Shown here: one piece after another, positions 13,500 to 25,335 of the stretch
Numbering within the stretch: position 1 is the first letter of the stretch
Layout: each line of letters opens with the position of its first letter
Source: Toxotes chatareus
Lineage: Eukaryota > Chordata > Actinopteri > Toxotidae
Direction of reading: 5' to 3'
NCBI GenBank assembly: GCA_016801885.1
Contig: CM028884.1
Span: 4,608,501-4,672,500 of the forward strand
Length of the DNA: 64,000 nucleotides
Notes under the pieces: model-generated
The model's input: only the letters and a program-made list of their open reading frames with translations
Told to the model about the DNA's origin: nothing
Databases searched by the model: none
Translations under genes and position numbers: made by a program

Positions 13500-14750
13500 C
13501 AAGCAACTAATTGTGAAATTTAACTACAAATACTTGATGTTGAACTTTAAATACAGGTAAATGTGAATTTTTGTTCTTTCAAGTTGTTTCAAAAACCTTG
13601 ACTATTGACTATTACATGACCACTTGTTAGTGAAAGAGGTCACTAGTTGAGAATAATCACAGGTAAGTATCATCAGACTCTGCAGTTATCCTCAACTTTA
13701 TGGAGCTTTGTAATGTCAGTAACTGTTTTGGTTCACTCTCACTGCATGCTACCCACTCAGCACCACAAGGCTAAGTCAGCTACACTGGAGCATTTAGCAC
13801 CTACAGAGCCAGGCGTATCACTCAGGATCTGGTTTCTTAAAAGGAACTAGTAAAATTCACACAAAAACAATTCAAAACAAGTTGATATGCAGTCAGCCTT
13901 GAATGAAATCAGTCACGTCAGTCACATGATCCAAGAACAAGAAGTAGAGATGAGTAACAGGAAATCCTCAACACTTGGATTTTCGGTTTGAGTTTTTGAA
14001 CTCGGAAAAAAAAAAAAAAAAAAGTTTTTGAAATGACAAAACTTGAAATCAACTTGTGTAACAAGGTAATTCAAATTAAATGTTTTCAAAGTAAAATATG
14101 TCACTGTTAGACATTTAAATGTCATCACTATATATTCAGTAGAGGTTAAATTGTACAAGCAGGCATTCAGAAGCTTATAAAATTCCTTGGTATCTGTTGG
14201 TATAACGTTTCCAGTGTCTTTTCTTCGCCTTGTGGCTTCTGACATCTCTTATTACACTGTGTTCTGTATTTACGCTCCAGTATTCAACCTGCTGTGGAGA
14301 AAGATGCCAAAATTCCTCTCTACACAGTTTTCGGAGCTACTGGTAACAAAGGATTTTAAATGAGTGGCAGGTAGTCTGAGCAAACATGCAGCTCCTTTTC
14401 AGCCTCTTCAAAGCCTCCCTTGTTCACGCTTCTCACACCCTCTCGTCCCTATATTTTCCCTTTGTTTAACTTCCCTGTGTGTAGGCAGGCTACAGACAGC
14501 AGGCAGGGTATGCTGTAAGATAAAATACTCAAATTTAGAAAAACAAAAAAACAAAAACGCTGATTGGGTGGTTAATTGGGTGGAGGATTTGTCCTAACAG
14601 CACAATTACACACTTCATATGAAACACAGGATCTGTGATGTGTTTCATTGTTTGAGACAGTCTTTCAACATGACTATCTCTCATCTCTCTTAATACTGCC
14701 TCTTTGTCTGGAATAGAGACAAGGAAATCTGCAGGCTATGCGGGTTAGAC

Positions 14751-14763
14751 ACTCACACTCACA

Positions 14764-14837
<74 letters not shown>
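14751..14837 (+). repeat. (CA)n microsatellite
   Basis: About 87 bp of CA dinucleotides, pure except for a few CTCACA units at the left end. Confidence 0.95.
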
Positions 14838-14839
<2 letters not shown>

Positions 14840-15699
14840 GGCCTTTATGCATTATTAAAAGATTGTTAAACCAACATCACACACAAGCAATAAACCACAC
14901 ACATGGGTCCTCATCTGCAGGGCTTTGTCACCATGGTGACAACTGTGTGTCCAGCCAGAGACCAGCTGGTGGACCCCGGCTGTGATGTCATGATGGGAGT
15001 GACGTGTGTGTGTGTGTGTGTGAAAAAGAGAGACAAAACAAAGAGAGAACACACTGTGCAGCACTGAGAATTAGTCTGTGCCTTAAGCTGACTGTTGTTC
15101 ACATTATGTGCTGGCGCACACACACCTGAAACCCAGGACAAAGAAAGAAAGCACACAAAGGCATATTGATCCTTGTATTGATTGCCACTTGCAAATGAAT
15201 ATTTATTCTCCAATTCATTTTAGAATCCTCATTGAGGTGGGAGTAGTGTTGACGCTTCAGACAGCGTACCATCTGTTTCCACCACTCTCCTACAAAAATG
15301 TAAGGAACATGCAGAGACAAGTCTGGCTGTCTGGTTGGAACAAGCAGAGCTACATGTTTATGTGTATTCCCCATGATTATAGACTTTCTACTACCAAAAC
15401 ATCCAGGGCTCCTTTCCATCATTCCTCACGTACTTACTCACTCTCTCGGGTGACTTTCTTCTCGTCCACCTCCGCAATCAGCCTTCCATCCACCTCACAT
15501 TCAGAGTACATTCATTCAGATTTGAGGTTGTATGGGCATGGACTGTACCTGAAACGAAGGGGTGAACACAGTGCTACTTCTCAGTAGCAATAGCTAGAAC
15601 CATGGGATACTGCAATTACACAACTGATGTCTTGGACCTCTAAAACATCAGTGTGTTCCAGAAATGAAATTCAAATGACTAAAGAGAGGCATGGATCTG

Positions 15700-15790
15700 A
15701 AGTCAGACAAGCAGGTTTCCAGTCTTTATGCTGAGTTTAGCTGACCAGCTGCTGCAGACTGTAACCTTGTATCTCAGACAGATATAACTA
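15700..15790 (+). repeat. Teleost dispersed repeat, family R1 fragment (copy 1 of 3)
   Basis: Shows 'ttccagtctttatgctgag' followed by a GCTGACCAGCTGCTG-like segment, the middle part of a common fish repeat. A fuller copy is at 23630-23860 and another fragment at 35830-35970. Confidence 0.55.
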
Positions 15791-16104
15791 TTCCTTTATA
15801 TTAACATTACTGTACTTAAAAACAGCATCTCATGATCAAATGTGATGTAAACTACAAGGAAAATATTCAGAACTTTTGTCTGGATCAGGTACTGTATGTA
15901 AAAAGCCTTGCCACACTGCTTTGTCGAGCTGCTCATTTATTTGGGTTATTTGTCTTATCTGGTATTTATATACATACCATAAGCAAAATAACTACACATG
16001 TAGCAAAAAGTGCACATGAAGGATCTCTACAAATCTGTACTTATTTCTGCAATTCTAGCCTTTAAAGGGTTGTATAAATTCTATATAAATTATGAAAGAA
16101 TATA

Positions 16105-16300
16105 CTTTCAATATATACACTCAGTTTTCCGTTTATTAGGTACTAGCTAAAACTAATGCAATCGAATACAACAGTCCTAGAATAAATCCAATGCTCATGA
16201 CAAGTTCAGTGTTCAGTGTTTTGTTGAAACTTAGTTGAAGAGCTGTTTATTAAACTGTGAGATCACGTTGGAGGATGTACACTGTGGTATCTGTGGTCTG
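16105..16300 (+). repeat. Teleost dispersed repeat ('gtttattaggtac' family)
   Basis: Begins with 'ttccgtttattaggtac' and continues with 'aactaatgcaatc', 'caacagtcctagaataaatc', 'gttgaaacttagttgaag' and 'aaactgtgagatcacgttgg'. This order is familiar from an abundant fish repeat. Family assignment is from memory. Confidence 0.55.
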
Positions 16301-17381
16301 TCAAAGTGTACTGCACTTTATGCCTTTCAACATAATGCAACATTATTTTGTTCTAATTACGTAGCTGCTTGATTACACACACATACCGGCAGGCGAACAC
16401 TGGCTGCCAGTTCAAATGGTTGAACGAGCCTCTGATGAGTAGATTAAATCCACCTGAGTGCCATCTGAACACACGCTTCAGTGGAAGGGACACAACTCAA
16501 GGAAATCTGACCTTTACTACAAATAAGTTAAGTTGGTCAGGACCCCATTTGCTTACTTATGTCAAAATATTTGAAGCCTCAGACTCTTTGATTATTTCCA
16601 TTTTCACATGAAAATATTTGAGATTTTTGATGTGGTCTCTACTGTATACTGTATATGTTCAAAGCTAGTTTCCCTGGCCTTTACGCCCACCACGATGTCC
16701 AAACATGATGTATGTTGTTCATAATAACATATAAATATTTATTACAGGGTGACTGATAAAACAGAAAATATACAGTATTTCAGTTACAGTGAAAACAAAG
16801 TAAAGGAGACATGTGAACAGAAATTTGTCAAAATGTGTTACAAAGTGTAAATTGATGAGCAGGTGTAATAAGTGGGGAATGCAACTTGAAGTTAAGTATA
16901 GTGTTAGAATCCTTTTTATTTACATAACTGGAACTTTACATTTGACTTTACTGTACTATAACTACACTAAGACTTTACAGCCCATCACAAAGCAGCAGTG
17001 GAAACAAAGATAATTTGATACAGATCTGTGATTTCCAACAAACCCTCTCCGTTATAAAACTCATGGTTGGAGCGCCCTCTAGCAGAGAAAAGAAGGGAAA
17101 CCAAGTCGATAAAACAAATTTAGGAAGGAGCAATGAAGTAGTACTTCCCTAACACGCCTGAACATAACCACCGCCTCCAGCAGAGGTGACACGCTCTCTC
17201 CATAACCGGATCTGCCTTCATTAGGAACAGGAGAATGTTTACAATGTAGTAATCACAGTAGGGTGGGGCAGAGGATGTGAGAGTTCATCCCCTTGTGCAT
17301 CACTGGTCACTTTTCATCAGTGTTCATCCATCCTGGGATCCAGATCACTGCCTGTACGGGAGACAGACACTCAGCAGGCGT

Positions 17382-18701
17382 CTAGCTGTCATCAGCCTGG
17401 AGCATCTTCTCGATCTCTTGATCCCACTGGTCGTCTTTGTTGTCTGACTCGGTCACCACCTCGTACTCCTGAAGCTCCTGCTGCAGCTCCTTCTCCCAGT
17501 CAGCTGACTCATCTGGATGTAAAGAAAAAGAATAGATAAGATATAAGATTTTGGAAGAATGGTGTCTTCCAACATCCAAACTGGCTGAATAAGTTCAGTA
17601 AGCAATAAGTTCAGCTGTGTGATGTGAGCTGAAGAGTCTATGGAATCTCTTGTAAAACCAACCATCAGGAGAGGGGATGCTCTCCTTTTTATCCAGCACC
17701 AGCTGCTCCATCTCTTTCCTCAGGTCCTCCTGGTTGATGGCTGTCGAGTCGAAAGCGTCGCTCACAAACTCTGACACTCCAGGACTCGTTGACATCTCCT
17801 CCTCTTCTTCTTGAGGTGGCTGGCAACGACACAGACAGGACTGAAAGAGCATTTCACTGTACGACTCTCGCTTAAAGTGTAGAATGACGTCGGAAAATAC
17901 CAAGACGTGCGTAGACACCCACACAGTCTTACCTTCTGTATGTCGCTGATGGAAACTGGTGGAGTTTTTGGTCTGACATTGTCTACGAAAGAAATAATAC
18001 GGTGCCTTTAGTTTTACATATGCAAATCACAATGTGCTGCTATCTTAACACGTGGACCGTGGCTTTCCCCTAAAATGAACAGCCATGTCTGTGGTTTGTA
18101 CCAGAGGTTATGAGCTGTAGCAGTTTCATTAACTGCACTGACAAGCTGAATAATAATGAGGCGGACGGGTTTGAGTTAGGGAATCTCCACAGAGTTTCAT
18201 GCATCTGGTTGCTGAAGTATACCGTTGGAGTAACACCACAAGCAGACACTCAGGTGGGTGAAGCATATTTGGCATCCTCCACCCTTGAGAGGTATACATA
18301 CAGTTACACAAAACTATGCAGAAACAAATGCAGCAGTTGATGCAACAGGTGAAATGACCCTGCAGATGTTGTCAAAGCACAGGTGGGAGTGTGACCTGTT
18401 AAGACGACGTCCTCAGGTGAAACACCGGCCCCTCTGTCTTCGCTGTCCTGCTGCTGCTGCTGGGCTGCCAGTGCTGTGAGCTGAGCCGACTGCTTGATCA
18501 GAGACACCCGGTAGAAATAATTCCTCCAGAACACCTCCTCCTTCACGCTGTCAAACCAAACACAAACACGTCACCATCCTTTCTGTGATATCATCTTAAT
18601 GATGGTTTCACAGGTTAGAGCCACTGTGTCCTGTTGACACACTTGTAGAACCAGGCACATAATGTGAAATGTATACTGTGTACACACACACATGCATACA
18701 G

Positions 18702-18734
<33 letters not shown>

Positions 18735-21016
18735 GCTGGAAGACTACTGACTGTTTGGGAACCAGGTCGAAGCGCATGCGGTTGAGGAGTTGGTCTTCCT
18801 CCAGCATCACAGCAGCCAGAGGATACATGTGCTCCATGTCGAAGTGGAACTGAACACCAGCAGGAGGGTCCCGTAAAAAGTTCCTCTTGTCCTAGAATCA
18901 GCAGCCAGAGAGCTCAGTTTCTACTAAAAGGGCTAATTATTGCAGTGATAATCAGAAGTGTGTATTGAACACAGACAGCCACAGAAATATTAGCACGTTC
19001 ATATAGTTATGTCTTTGCTTACAGCTGACAGAGCAAGGATCTGTTGCTGGATCGTCTCCTCCTCGTTGTAGCCAACCCAGGGAGGCACCGCTGCTTCTAG
19101 ACACAAACAACATTCCAGGATAAAGACACACACAGACACACACCTTCAGTCATGTGCTGTAAAAATTCACATTGACACAAAGTACACAAGACCATCAAAC
19201 AGAGGTGGGCTTCAGAGATTTTTTTTTTTTTGCAAACACACATACACACCTAGATCTGTGGTAAAAGAAGCTGCTTGGCCAACAAGTAATATGAGCTGAT
19301 AATATCATGATCATCATTATTATTTTAATTTGATATCCTGCAATGGTGTGACCATTCAACTTTTTATATACAGCAAGAACAGAGTCACTAATGATGTGCC
19401 TCACATTTTTACTTTCAGTTCTTTCTAGTTTACTGGTTTTATCGTTTCTATTTTTCACATGTATTGACTCCAATTGTTTTACTATTTATACCTGTTCTGT
19501 CCTGAGCTTTAGCAGTTTGTCAGTCCCCTGTAAAGCACTTTGAGTTGCACTAGCCTGTATTTAAGGTGCTACAAGGTTTGGTTGACTGATTTAAGTGTAT
19601 TTAAAAAGATCGTATAATGCACGCAGGAAGTTCTTCATGTTGACATGTGGTGATCACACAGAAGATTCTGGCAAATGTGGCAGCAAAAAGTTTGCACTTT
19701 TGCAGACACGTTTTAGAAGGAGTATCACATTAAGTAGCTATAAAAACTATAAATCCTCATCAGTCCAATAAAGCTGCACTGACACTCTGCATAGATCACT
19801 GTGTGTTCCTGCTGGATTTAGCTTTAACTTCTGCCTACTGTGGAAAAGTGGCATGGTTTCACTTTTCAAGGTTACTTTACTGACACTTTACTTTTCCACA
19901 GTTTCACCATTTTCTCAGTGTAGTGTTTCCTGTAATAGCTTATGACATGCAAAGTATTTAACTTGACTGGGAGGTAGTTTGTCTTGTAAAACAAGCTTCT
20001 TAAACGGAATAAAAATTCATTTCAGAGAGATGACCCTAATTGACTGTTTATTGTAAACCAGTTTCTTTCCCTTCAGGTTTTACCAGATTTTTTTGCTTTC
20101 TTCTCTTGGACAAACTTCTCTTGCTCCTTTTGGAAGTCTCCTAGGAAGGTCTGAAAATACACAAGTGTAGCACACACACATTAACACCCAGGAGTATACT
20201 TTAAATGGAGCAAATGACTTATCATTTGGTGTAAAAGTCTAGGGGGCAACATTTCTAATGGAATACTGTCATGTTGTGTCGCGCTGTCAACATATGAACC
20301 AAGAGATGGCTTCAAAATGCTGCTGAACTTGTCAAACAAACGACAGGAGCAACATGCCTTGTCTATGATGCCATCAATCTTTCCTTCTTCCACAGTCTTC
20401 TTGATGGTCTGAGCTGTCTCTACAACTGAGTCAGAAATCTTCTTGGTGGCACTGGAGGCAAAACTGAAGATGTAATCTTCAGATGGAGAAAGAAGAAGAG
20501 GGGATAGCATGGTTAACAACAGCATCTGTTCTTAAAAACATCACTATATCACAAATAAATCTAGCAGAAGACAGCTAAGTCACCCCTCTGGTCAGATGCC
20601 TTCTTAGTGGCACCGGACAACAAACAACAAAGCTGAGGATGAAACCTTAGTTAGAAGAATAATGTGGGAAACCTTTCACCATGAACCACATTCATGAGGA
20701 GTTAACCCAGCCAGGGAGTGATGCTGAATAAGGAAACCAAATTCTGGAGGTTAAATAAAACCACTTCGCAAAAAAAGAGCCAGGATCAATATAGGGAAAA
20801 TAGCTCTCTCTCACCTCCCAGTCCTTTGCTGTGCTCCAGGTTTTCCAGGTTCGCCTCTGGTTCTCCATCCTGGTCAGCTGGCTGCTGTTTGTTTACCTCG
20901 TTCTGTGCTTCCACCACCTTTTCTTCCTGTTGCACGCTCAGGTTTTCTTTGTCATCTGAGGTCTTCGTGTACGTCGGGTTCTCCAAACCCAACCACGTCC
21001 CTAAACCTTTGAACAT
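17382..21016 (-). CDS. syap1: Synapse-associated protein 1 (BSD-domain protein), complete
   Basis: Nine exons: 20815-21016, 20358-20476, 20084-20150, 19023-19096, 18752-18891, 18396-18547, 17933-17982, 17663-17819 and 17382-17512. Phases are compatible throughout and encode 363 residues, close to mammalian SYAP1. Diagnostic stretches in order are MFKGLGTWLGL at the N-terminus, AQTIKKTVEEGKIDGIIDK, AAVPPWVGYNEEETIQQQIL, the BSD domain (about residues 155-215, ending VKEEVFWRNYFYRVSLIK), STSPGVSEFVSDAFD and the acidic C-terminus ADWEKELQQELQEYEVVTE. SYAP1 is a cytoplasmic adaptor linked in mammals to Akt1 activation by mTORC2 and is found at synapses. The N-terminal acidic region is less conserved. 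Exon 2 ends at a non-standard GC donor (AAG|GCATGT). Candidate poly-A signals on the minus strand are at 16914-16919 and 16738-16743. Confidence 0.95.
18702..18732 (+). repeat. (CA)n microsatellite in syap1 intron 5
   Basis: About 30 bp of CA repeats, 20 bp from the exon 5 donor. On the coding strand it reads TG, next to the 5' splice site. Confidence 0.9.
19495..19590 (+). repeat. LINE/SINE-like 3' tail fragment in syap1 intron 3
   Basis: Contains 'ctgtaaagcactttgagttg' followed by 'tatttaaggtgctac', the usual 3' tail signature of a widespread fish retroelement. Only the tail is present. Confidence 0.5.
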
Positions 21017-21540
21017 GTTGGTCGAAATAAAAAGAAACAACAGCTAGCTCAAAGATAAGAAAAACAACAACCCGGACAGTGTGCTATTCTCTTGACTTTA
21101 TGCAAGCAGGAACTAAACCGTCAGGTTCTTCTTCTTCTCTGGTTGCTTTTCAAGCAAGTTTCTAGTTGAAGGTGTGTGGTACTGCCACCCAGTGGTTTAA
21201 AGCTATGTCGTAGTTTTTCAGCATTTAATTTGGCAACATTATTACAAAATCATTCATTATAACAAACCCATTATAACAAACACTCTTTGAAAATAAAAGA
21301 AACATAACGTTTAAGGTAGTATAATGTCTCAAGTTACATGTTTATACGGGACATTATAGAGAGCACTGCTGCTATATTAATAATTATTAGTATTACAATA
21401 GTTGTTACAAAGGCATCACCCCAGCTTTGACACTTGACCAGCAGGCGGCGGTAATGAGTCCAGAATTGTTGCACTTCTTGTAACACAAGAAGACGAAGAG
21501 GAAGCGTGCAGGTCTGTGGGCTGATGTGAGGCAGACTCAG
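21017..21540. promoter_or_regulatory. Shared head-to-head upstream region of syap1 and phospho2, with phospho2 untranslated exon
   Basis: The syap1 start codon (21016, minus) and the first phospho2 splice donor (GACTCAG|GTAAGTTT at 21540, plus) are about 520 bp apart. A non-coding phospho2 exon probably covers about 21430-21540, since the coding exon at 22073 begins directly after a splice acceptor. The arrangement suggests a bidirectional promoter. No TATA box is evident. Exact start sites cannot be read from sequence. Confidence 0.5.
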
Positions 21541-22079
21541 GTAAGTTTGCGGCTGATTACAGTTACCCATTGTGTTTTTAATGTGTTTTAATCTGAGTTT
21601 AGTCTAAAGCAGAAATCACTGTAATACGTGTTACTACTCTTGAGCTTGATATGACGCGTTAGAACAGAAATTTAATGGAAAGATTAGCCGGTGTGCTAGG
21701 CCGTTTACTCGTAAGGAGACGCGGATGCACCAGACTTCTTATAAATAATCTGTTATTTAAAGTATAATGTAAACTGTATAGTGATTAGAAAATAACTCAA
21801 AACATGTTAGCTTTAAATGGGTTCTTGTGGTAAAAGAGATGGTTGTTCAAGTTATTGGAGTCAGCCACGGTTTGTGAGATAACGCTAAACTGACCCCTAC
21901 AGTCACTACCGGACTTGGCATGTGTAAAATAACTTTATTATCTAAAAATAACAGCAAGAAAACGTAACGAGTTTTTTTTTTTTTTTTAGGGGGGTCTAAA
22001 ATAAATTGTTTCCTATTTTCCAAACAGGTCTTGCTATTTTTCTTCATTTGAAACTGTTATGTGTTTTTCCAGGTGAAAA

Positions 22080-23138
22080 ATGAAGACTCTGATGGTGTTT
22101 GATTTTGACCACACTGTGGTTGATGACAACAGTGATACCTGGGTGGTCAGGTAAATCATATATTCGATTAATTGAATCGATTAATTGATTTATATATATA
22201 TATATGAATCAATTAATCGATCACTTCAAAATCAATTACAAACCATAAGTAAGGTATAGGTTTTGATAGAACCACAGATGCCACGTGTTTTTCTGTGTTT
22301 TAATCATAAATAGCAGTCCCATTTTCTCCACACTGGATCTTTTGATGTCTGTTTTCAGGTGCCTTCCAGGTCAGACTCTTCCTGACTCTGTGAAGAAGTC
22401 CTACAGAAAAGGCCACTGGACTGAGTTCATGGGCAGAGTGATGAACTACATAGGTGACTACATGCATAGAGATACCCAAAATATTTGGACGTTCACATTT
22501 TGTTTCTTACTTTAACCTGCTCATTCCTGAGTTCTCTGACTTAATTTTTTTTTTTTTTTTTTGTCCATTCAGGAGACCAGGAGGTCAGCCCCGACAGGAT
22601 CCAAACTGTGATGGAGACCATACCTTTCACAGCTGGAATGACAGACTTGCTGACCTTTATATCGCAGAATAAAAGCGCCATCGACTGCATAGTCATCTCT
22701 GATTCCAACTCCATGTTTATAGACTGGATCCTCCACGCTGCTGGGCTCCATGCGGCCGTCGACCAGGTTTTCACCAACCCGGCTAAGTTCAATGAACTCG
22801 GGTACTTGGAGGTACATTGCTACCACTCTCATGAGTGCAATAGATGCCCCATCAACCTCTGTAAGAAAAAAGTCTTGGAGCATTACCTGTCAGAGCAGTC
22901 TGACGGAGGTGTGGAGTACGAGCGGATATTTTACGTGGGAGATGGTGGGAATGATCTCTGCCCTACTTCCTGTCTGAGAGGTAATGATGTTGTGATGCCC
23001 AGGAAGGGGTACACCCTGGAGAAACTGCTGGCCAAACTGGAAGGTCAGGAAGATAACTCTTCTTTGAGAGCTAGAGTCTTTGCCTGGAGCAGCGGCGCTG
23101 ACATCCTCCAGGAAGTGAAAGCAAGTATGCAGTCGTAG
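22080..23138 (+). CDS. phospho2: PHOSPHO2-type HAD phosphatase (pyridoxal phosphate phosphatase), complete
   Basis: Three coding exons, 22080-22150, 22359-22453 and 22573-23138, with GT-AG junctions and matching phases, encode 243 residues (human PHOSPHO2 is about 241). HAD motif I is DFDHT (residues 8-12), with D8 the expected nucleophile and D10 the acid/base. Motif II is ISDS (97-100) and motif IV is GDGGND (178-183); a cysteine-rich NRCPINLCKKK block (145-155) carries candidate motif III lysines. The end VFAWSSGADIL matches the family. The human relative hydrolyses pyridoxal 5'-phosphate, with weak activity on phosphoethanolamine and phosphocholine; PHOSPHO1, which acts in bone mineralisation, is a paralogue. 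No signal peptide is seen, so it is probably cytosolic. A non-coding exon ends at 21540. The gene is followed on the same strand by the remains of klhl23. Confidence 0.95.
22176..22221 (+). repeat. Perfect 15-bp inverted repeat in phospho2 intron
   Basis: Arms 22176-22190 and 22207-22221 are perfectly complementary (ATCGATTAATTGATT) around a (TA)n loop of 16 nt. Confidence 0.9.
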
Positions 23139-23629
23139 GCAGGGCCCATGGAGGACAATGTCTGACTGACCTCTGAGTTCTAACTGAAATATTGCATTTG
23201 TAGCAAATATTAAGTCTGCACTGTACAGTGCACTTGCTGCTGCCTGTAATTGTTAATACTTTTGTCACATTAACAAAACAGTATTTGTAATTTCAAATGT
23301 ACTGTTATAGCCAAGGATTTGTCTTTTATTCAGAGGAGAACGCACAAATCTGAGCTCAATTACAAATACATGTACATGTAATACATGTAAGTTAGACACT
23401 GCATCTTAATTTAGTCATTAGTATTAGTATTGCAAAAATTGTAAATGTTATCTGGAGAAGCCAAGTTAACTGGCTTAGACTTAAAGACTGGAAACAGGAG
23501 AAAACAGCAAGCCTTGCTCTGTTCAAAGGTAAAAAGAAAAAAAAATGAGTATACCAGTTCTTGTAAAGCTAAATGACATATATCTCCCCTTTCTTGTTTG
23601 TTGAATCCAGGCAAATGAAAAAGAAAACA

Positions 23630-23860
23630 TACTATGTTTCTTATTCAGCTTCACAGGTGCTGGTAGGCAGACTTTGTTTTCTTTGGACGGAGCCAGGCTT
23701 AGTGTTTCACCCTGCGTCCAGTGTTTTTGCCAAGCTGAGCTAACTCCCGCCCGGCTCTGTCTCTATACTTAACACGCTGACATGAGAGTGGTATCAAGTT
23801 ATAAATTTAGCTACTGGGAGGAAAGCAAATCAGTGTGTTTCCCAAAAACTGTTCCTTTAA
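23630..23860 (+). repeat. Teleost dispersed repeat, family R1 (copy 2 of 3, fullest)
   Basis: Contains in order 'tttggacggagccaggctta', 'ttgccaagctgagctaac', 'ctctgtctctatacttaac', 'gagagtggtatcaagtt' and 'gtttcccaaaaactgttcct'. This is the consensus order of an abundant short percomorph repeat. Confidence 0.65.
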
Positions 23861-24023
23861 CCTTATCTTAACCCTTGGTTAGTTTTCAGGTTTCAACGCT
23901 CAGCTGGGGTTACCATGCTCCAACCACTGTGAAACACCTTTTTTTCCACCCCTTCACTGCTTAATATGCACACGTAACACTTTATAGTGATCAGTTATCA
24001 AGTCAGTTACGAGCCGTGACTGG

Positions 24024-24280
24024 TAAGTTTTGGGGCCTAAGGTAGAAGGTGATGAGTTATTCAGCTCATCTTACATGGTCTGGCCTGACTTGACCTGATT
24101 TGGCCCCTCAGACTACAACCTCTCCACCAAGATGAGGAAGGAGCTCACTGGTCGCTATTTTGACAGTGATGACGATGATGGTCCAAGACACTGTGTGTGA
24201 ACGTAGGAGGGAACTATGTCAAAATATAAATGTGCTAGGTTTTCTAAAACGGACTCCTTCTACCTTAGACCATAAACTTA
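24024..24280 (+). repeat. Inverted-repeat-bounded unit with a short acidic reading frame
   Basis: Imperfect terminal inverted repeats of about 25 bp (24024-24049 and 24256-24280; shared core CTAAGGTAGAAGG) enclose about 205 bp. Inside, after a splice-acceptor-like CCCCTCAG, runs a 28-codon frame containing LSTKMRKELTGRYF and then DSDDDDG, ending in a stop near 24199. The frame looks exon-like rather than random. I do not recognise the protein. No clear target-site duplication is seen, so a MITE is possible but unproven. Confidence 0.45.
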
Positions 24281-25174
24281 TCCGTCACTCTTCACACGTG
24301 TGAAGCCTTCGCAGAACATTTTAGTTAAGTAATATGCTTTTAAAACACGATAAAACCTACAGATACACTTTATGACCTTATTTATTACTGATATAGTGTA
24401 TATTCAGGTGGAACAGACCTTTTTTTTATAGTAGACATTTTGTTGCAGTAAGGGAAGTACAGGTGCATTAGCCCAGTAATGCCCGTGACAGTGTGCACAG
24501 TGAGCCAGCGTGAACAATACAAGGACCCTGAACCTTAAGCAGAGAAATGAATTCAGGCATCATTCATTTTTTTGTACCTGAGCTTGTCCTGCTGTGTCAC
24601 AAGAAAAAGTCGTCAGTGAAAAAGGCATGGTGTAATTAAAGTCCATGAATATCATTTTAGCTCAGGGCTGTAGTCACCATTTTAATGTAACACCTCCAAA
24701 TTAACTTACCTCAGATTCCTTAGAGGCTAAATAAGACTAAAGAAATTAAACAGTGTTTACACCATTGAAACACTTTTCTAGTCTCTAGGAAATTCCAAGC
24801 TATTGTGGCACACTCTCTTACACCTGAAGCTATCTTGATGTTAACTGTGTATTTGCTGTATTGGATGGTACATGCAGTACCTGAACTAACAGTTTAGGTT
24901 AAATGAAGTAAAACTCAATTCCAGTGATACAGTACCCCAGTGGTTTACTAAATCCAGAGCCTCTGTTGCAGATTTGTTGACACTGGCATGAGGCAACATG
25001 CTAAGAAATATATATATTTTTTTATTCTTAATCTTGTAACTCTAAGGATGCAGTTTAAACTGTAAACCTCTTGGATCCATTTATTATTATTATTTTTTAT
25101 TATGTACTCTTCACTGAATAATCACAATAAAGCAGTACACAGTAATGCAATCAAACATCAGTCTAAAAGCCAAG

Positions 25175-25250
25175 TAATAATACTAATACTAATACTAATA
25201 CTACTACTACTACTACTACTAATAATAATAATAATAATTATTATTATTAT
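25175..25250 (+). repeat. Compound (AATACT)n-(CTA)n-(AAT)n-(ATT)n microsatellite
   Basis: Four successive trinucleotide-type tracts in about 75 bp, 85 bp left of the Tc1 element. Confidence 0.9.
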
Positions 25251-25335
25251 TGTGTTACATTTTGGGGTCTTTTTCTTCATATATTTAAATGGAGTGGACA
25301 AAATGTTAGAAACACCTAAGACAGCACACAATATA

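Larger units (their letters stand above)
13500..17381. other. Intergenic DNA between the (ATAAT)n tract and the syap1 3' end
   Basis: Holds a poly-A run (about 14006-14023), the long CA microsatellite, an old dispersed repeat at 15700-15790 and another at 16105-16300. A 159-codon open frame at 15108-15587 has no recognisable domain and no splice context; I treat it as chance. The syap1 3' UTR occupies the right-hand end. Confidence 0.5.

Noticed and set aside
15108..15587. 159-codon plus-strand open frame
   Set aside because: No domain, no signal peptide, no splice context, low-complexity serine/histidine-rich composition, and an overlapping open frame on the other strand. Consistent with chance.
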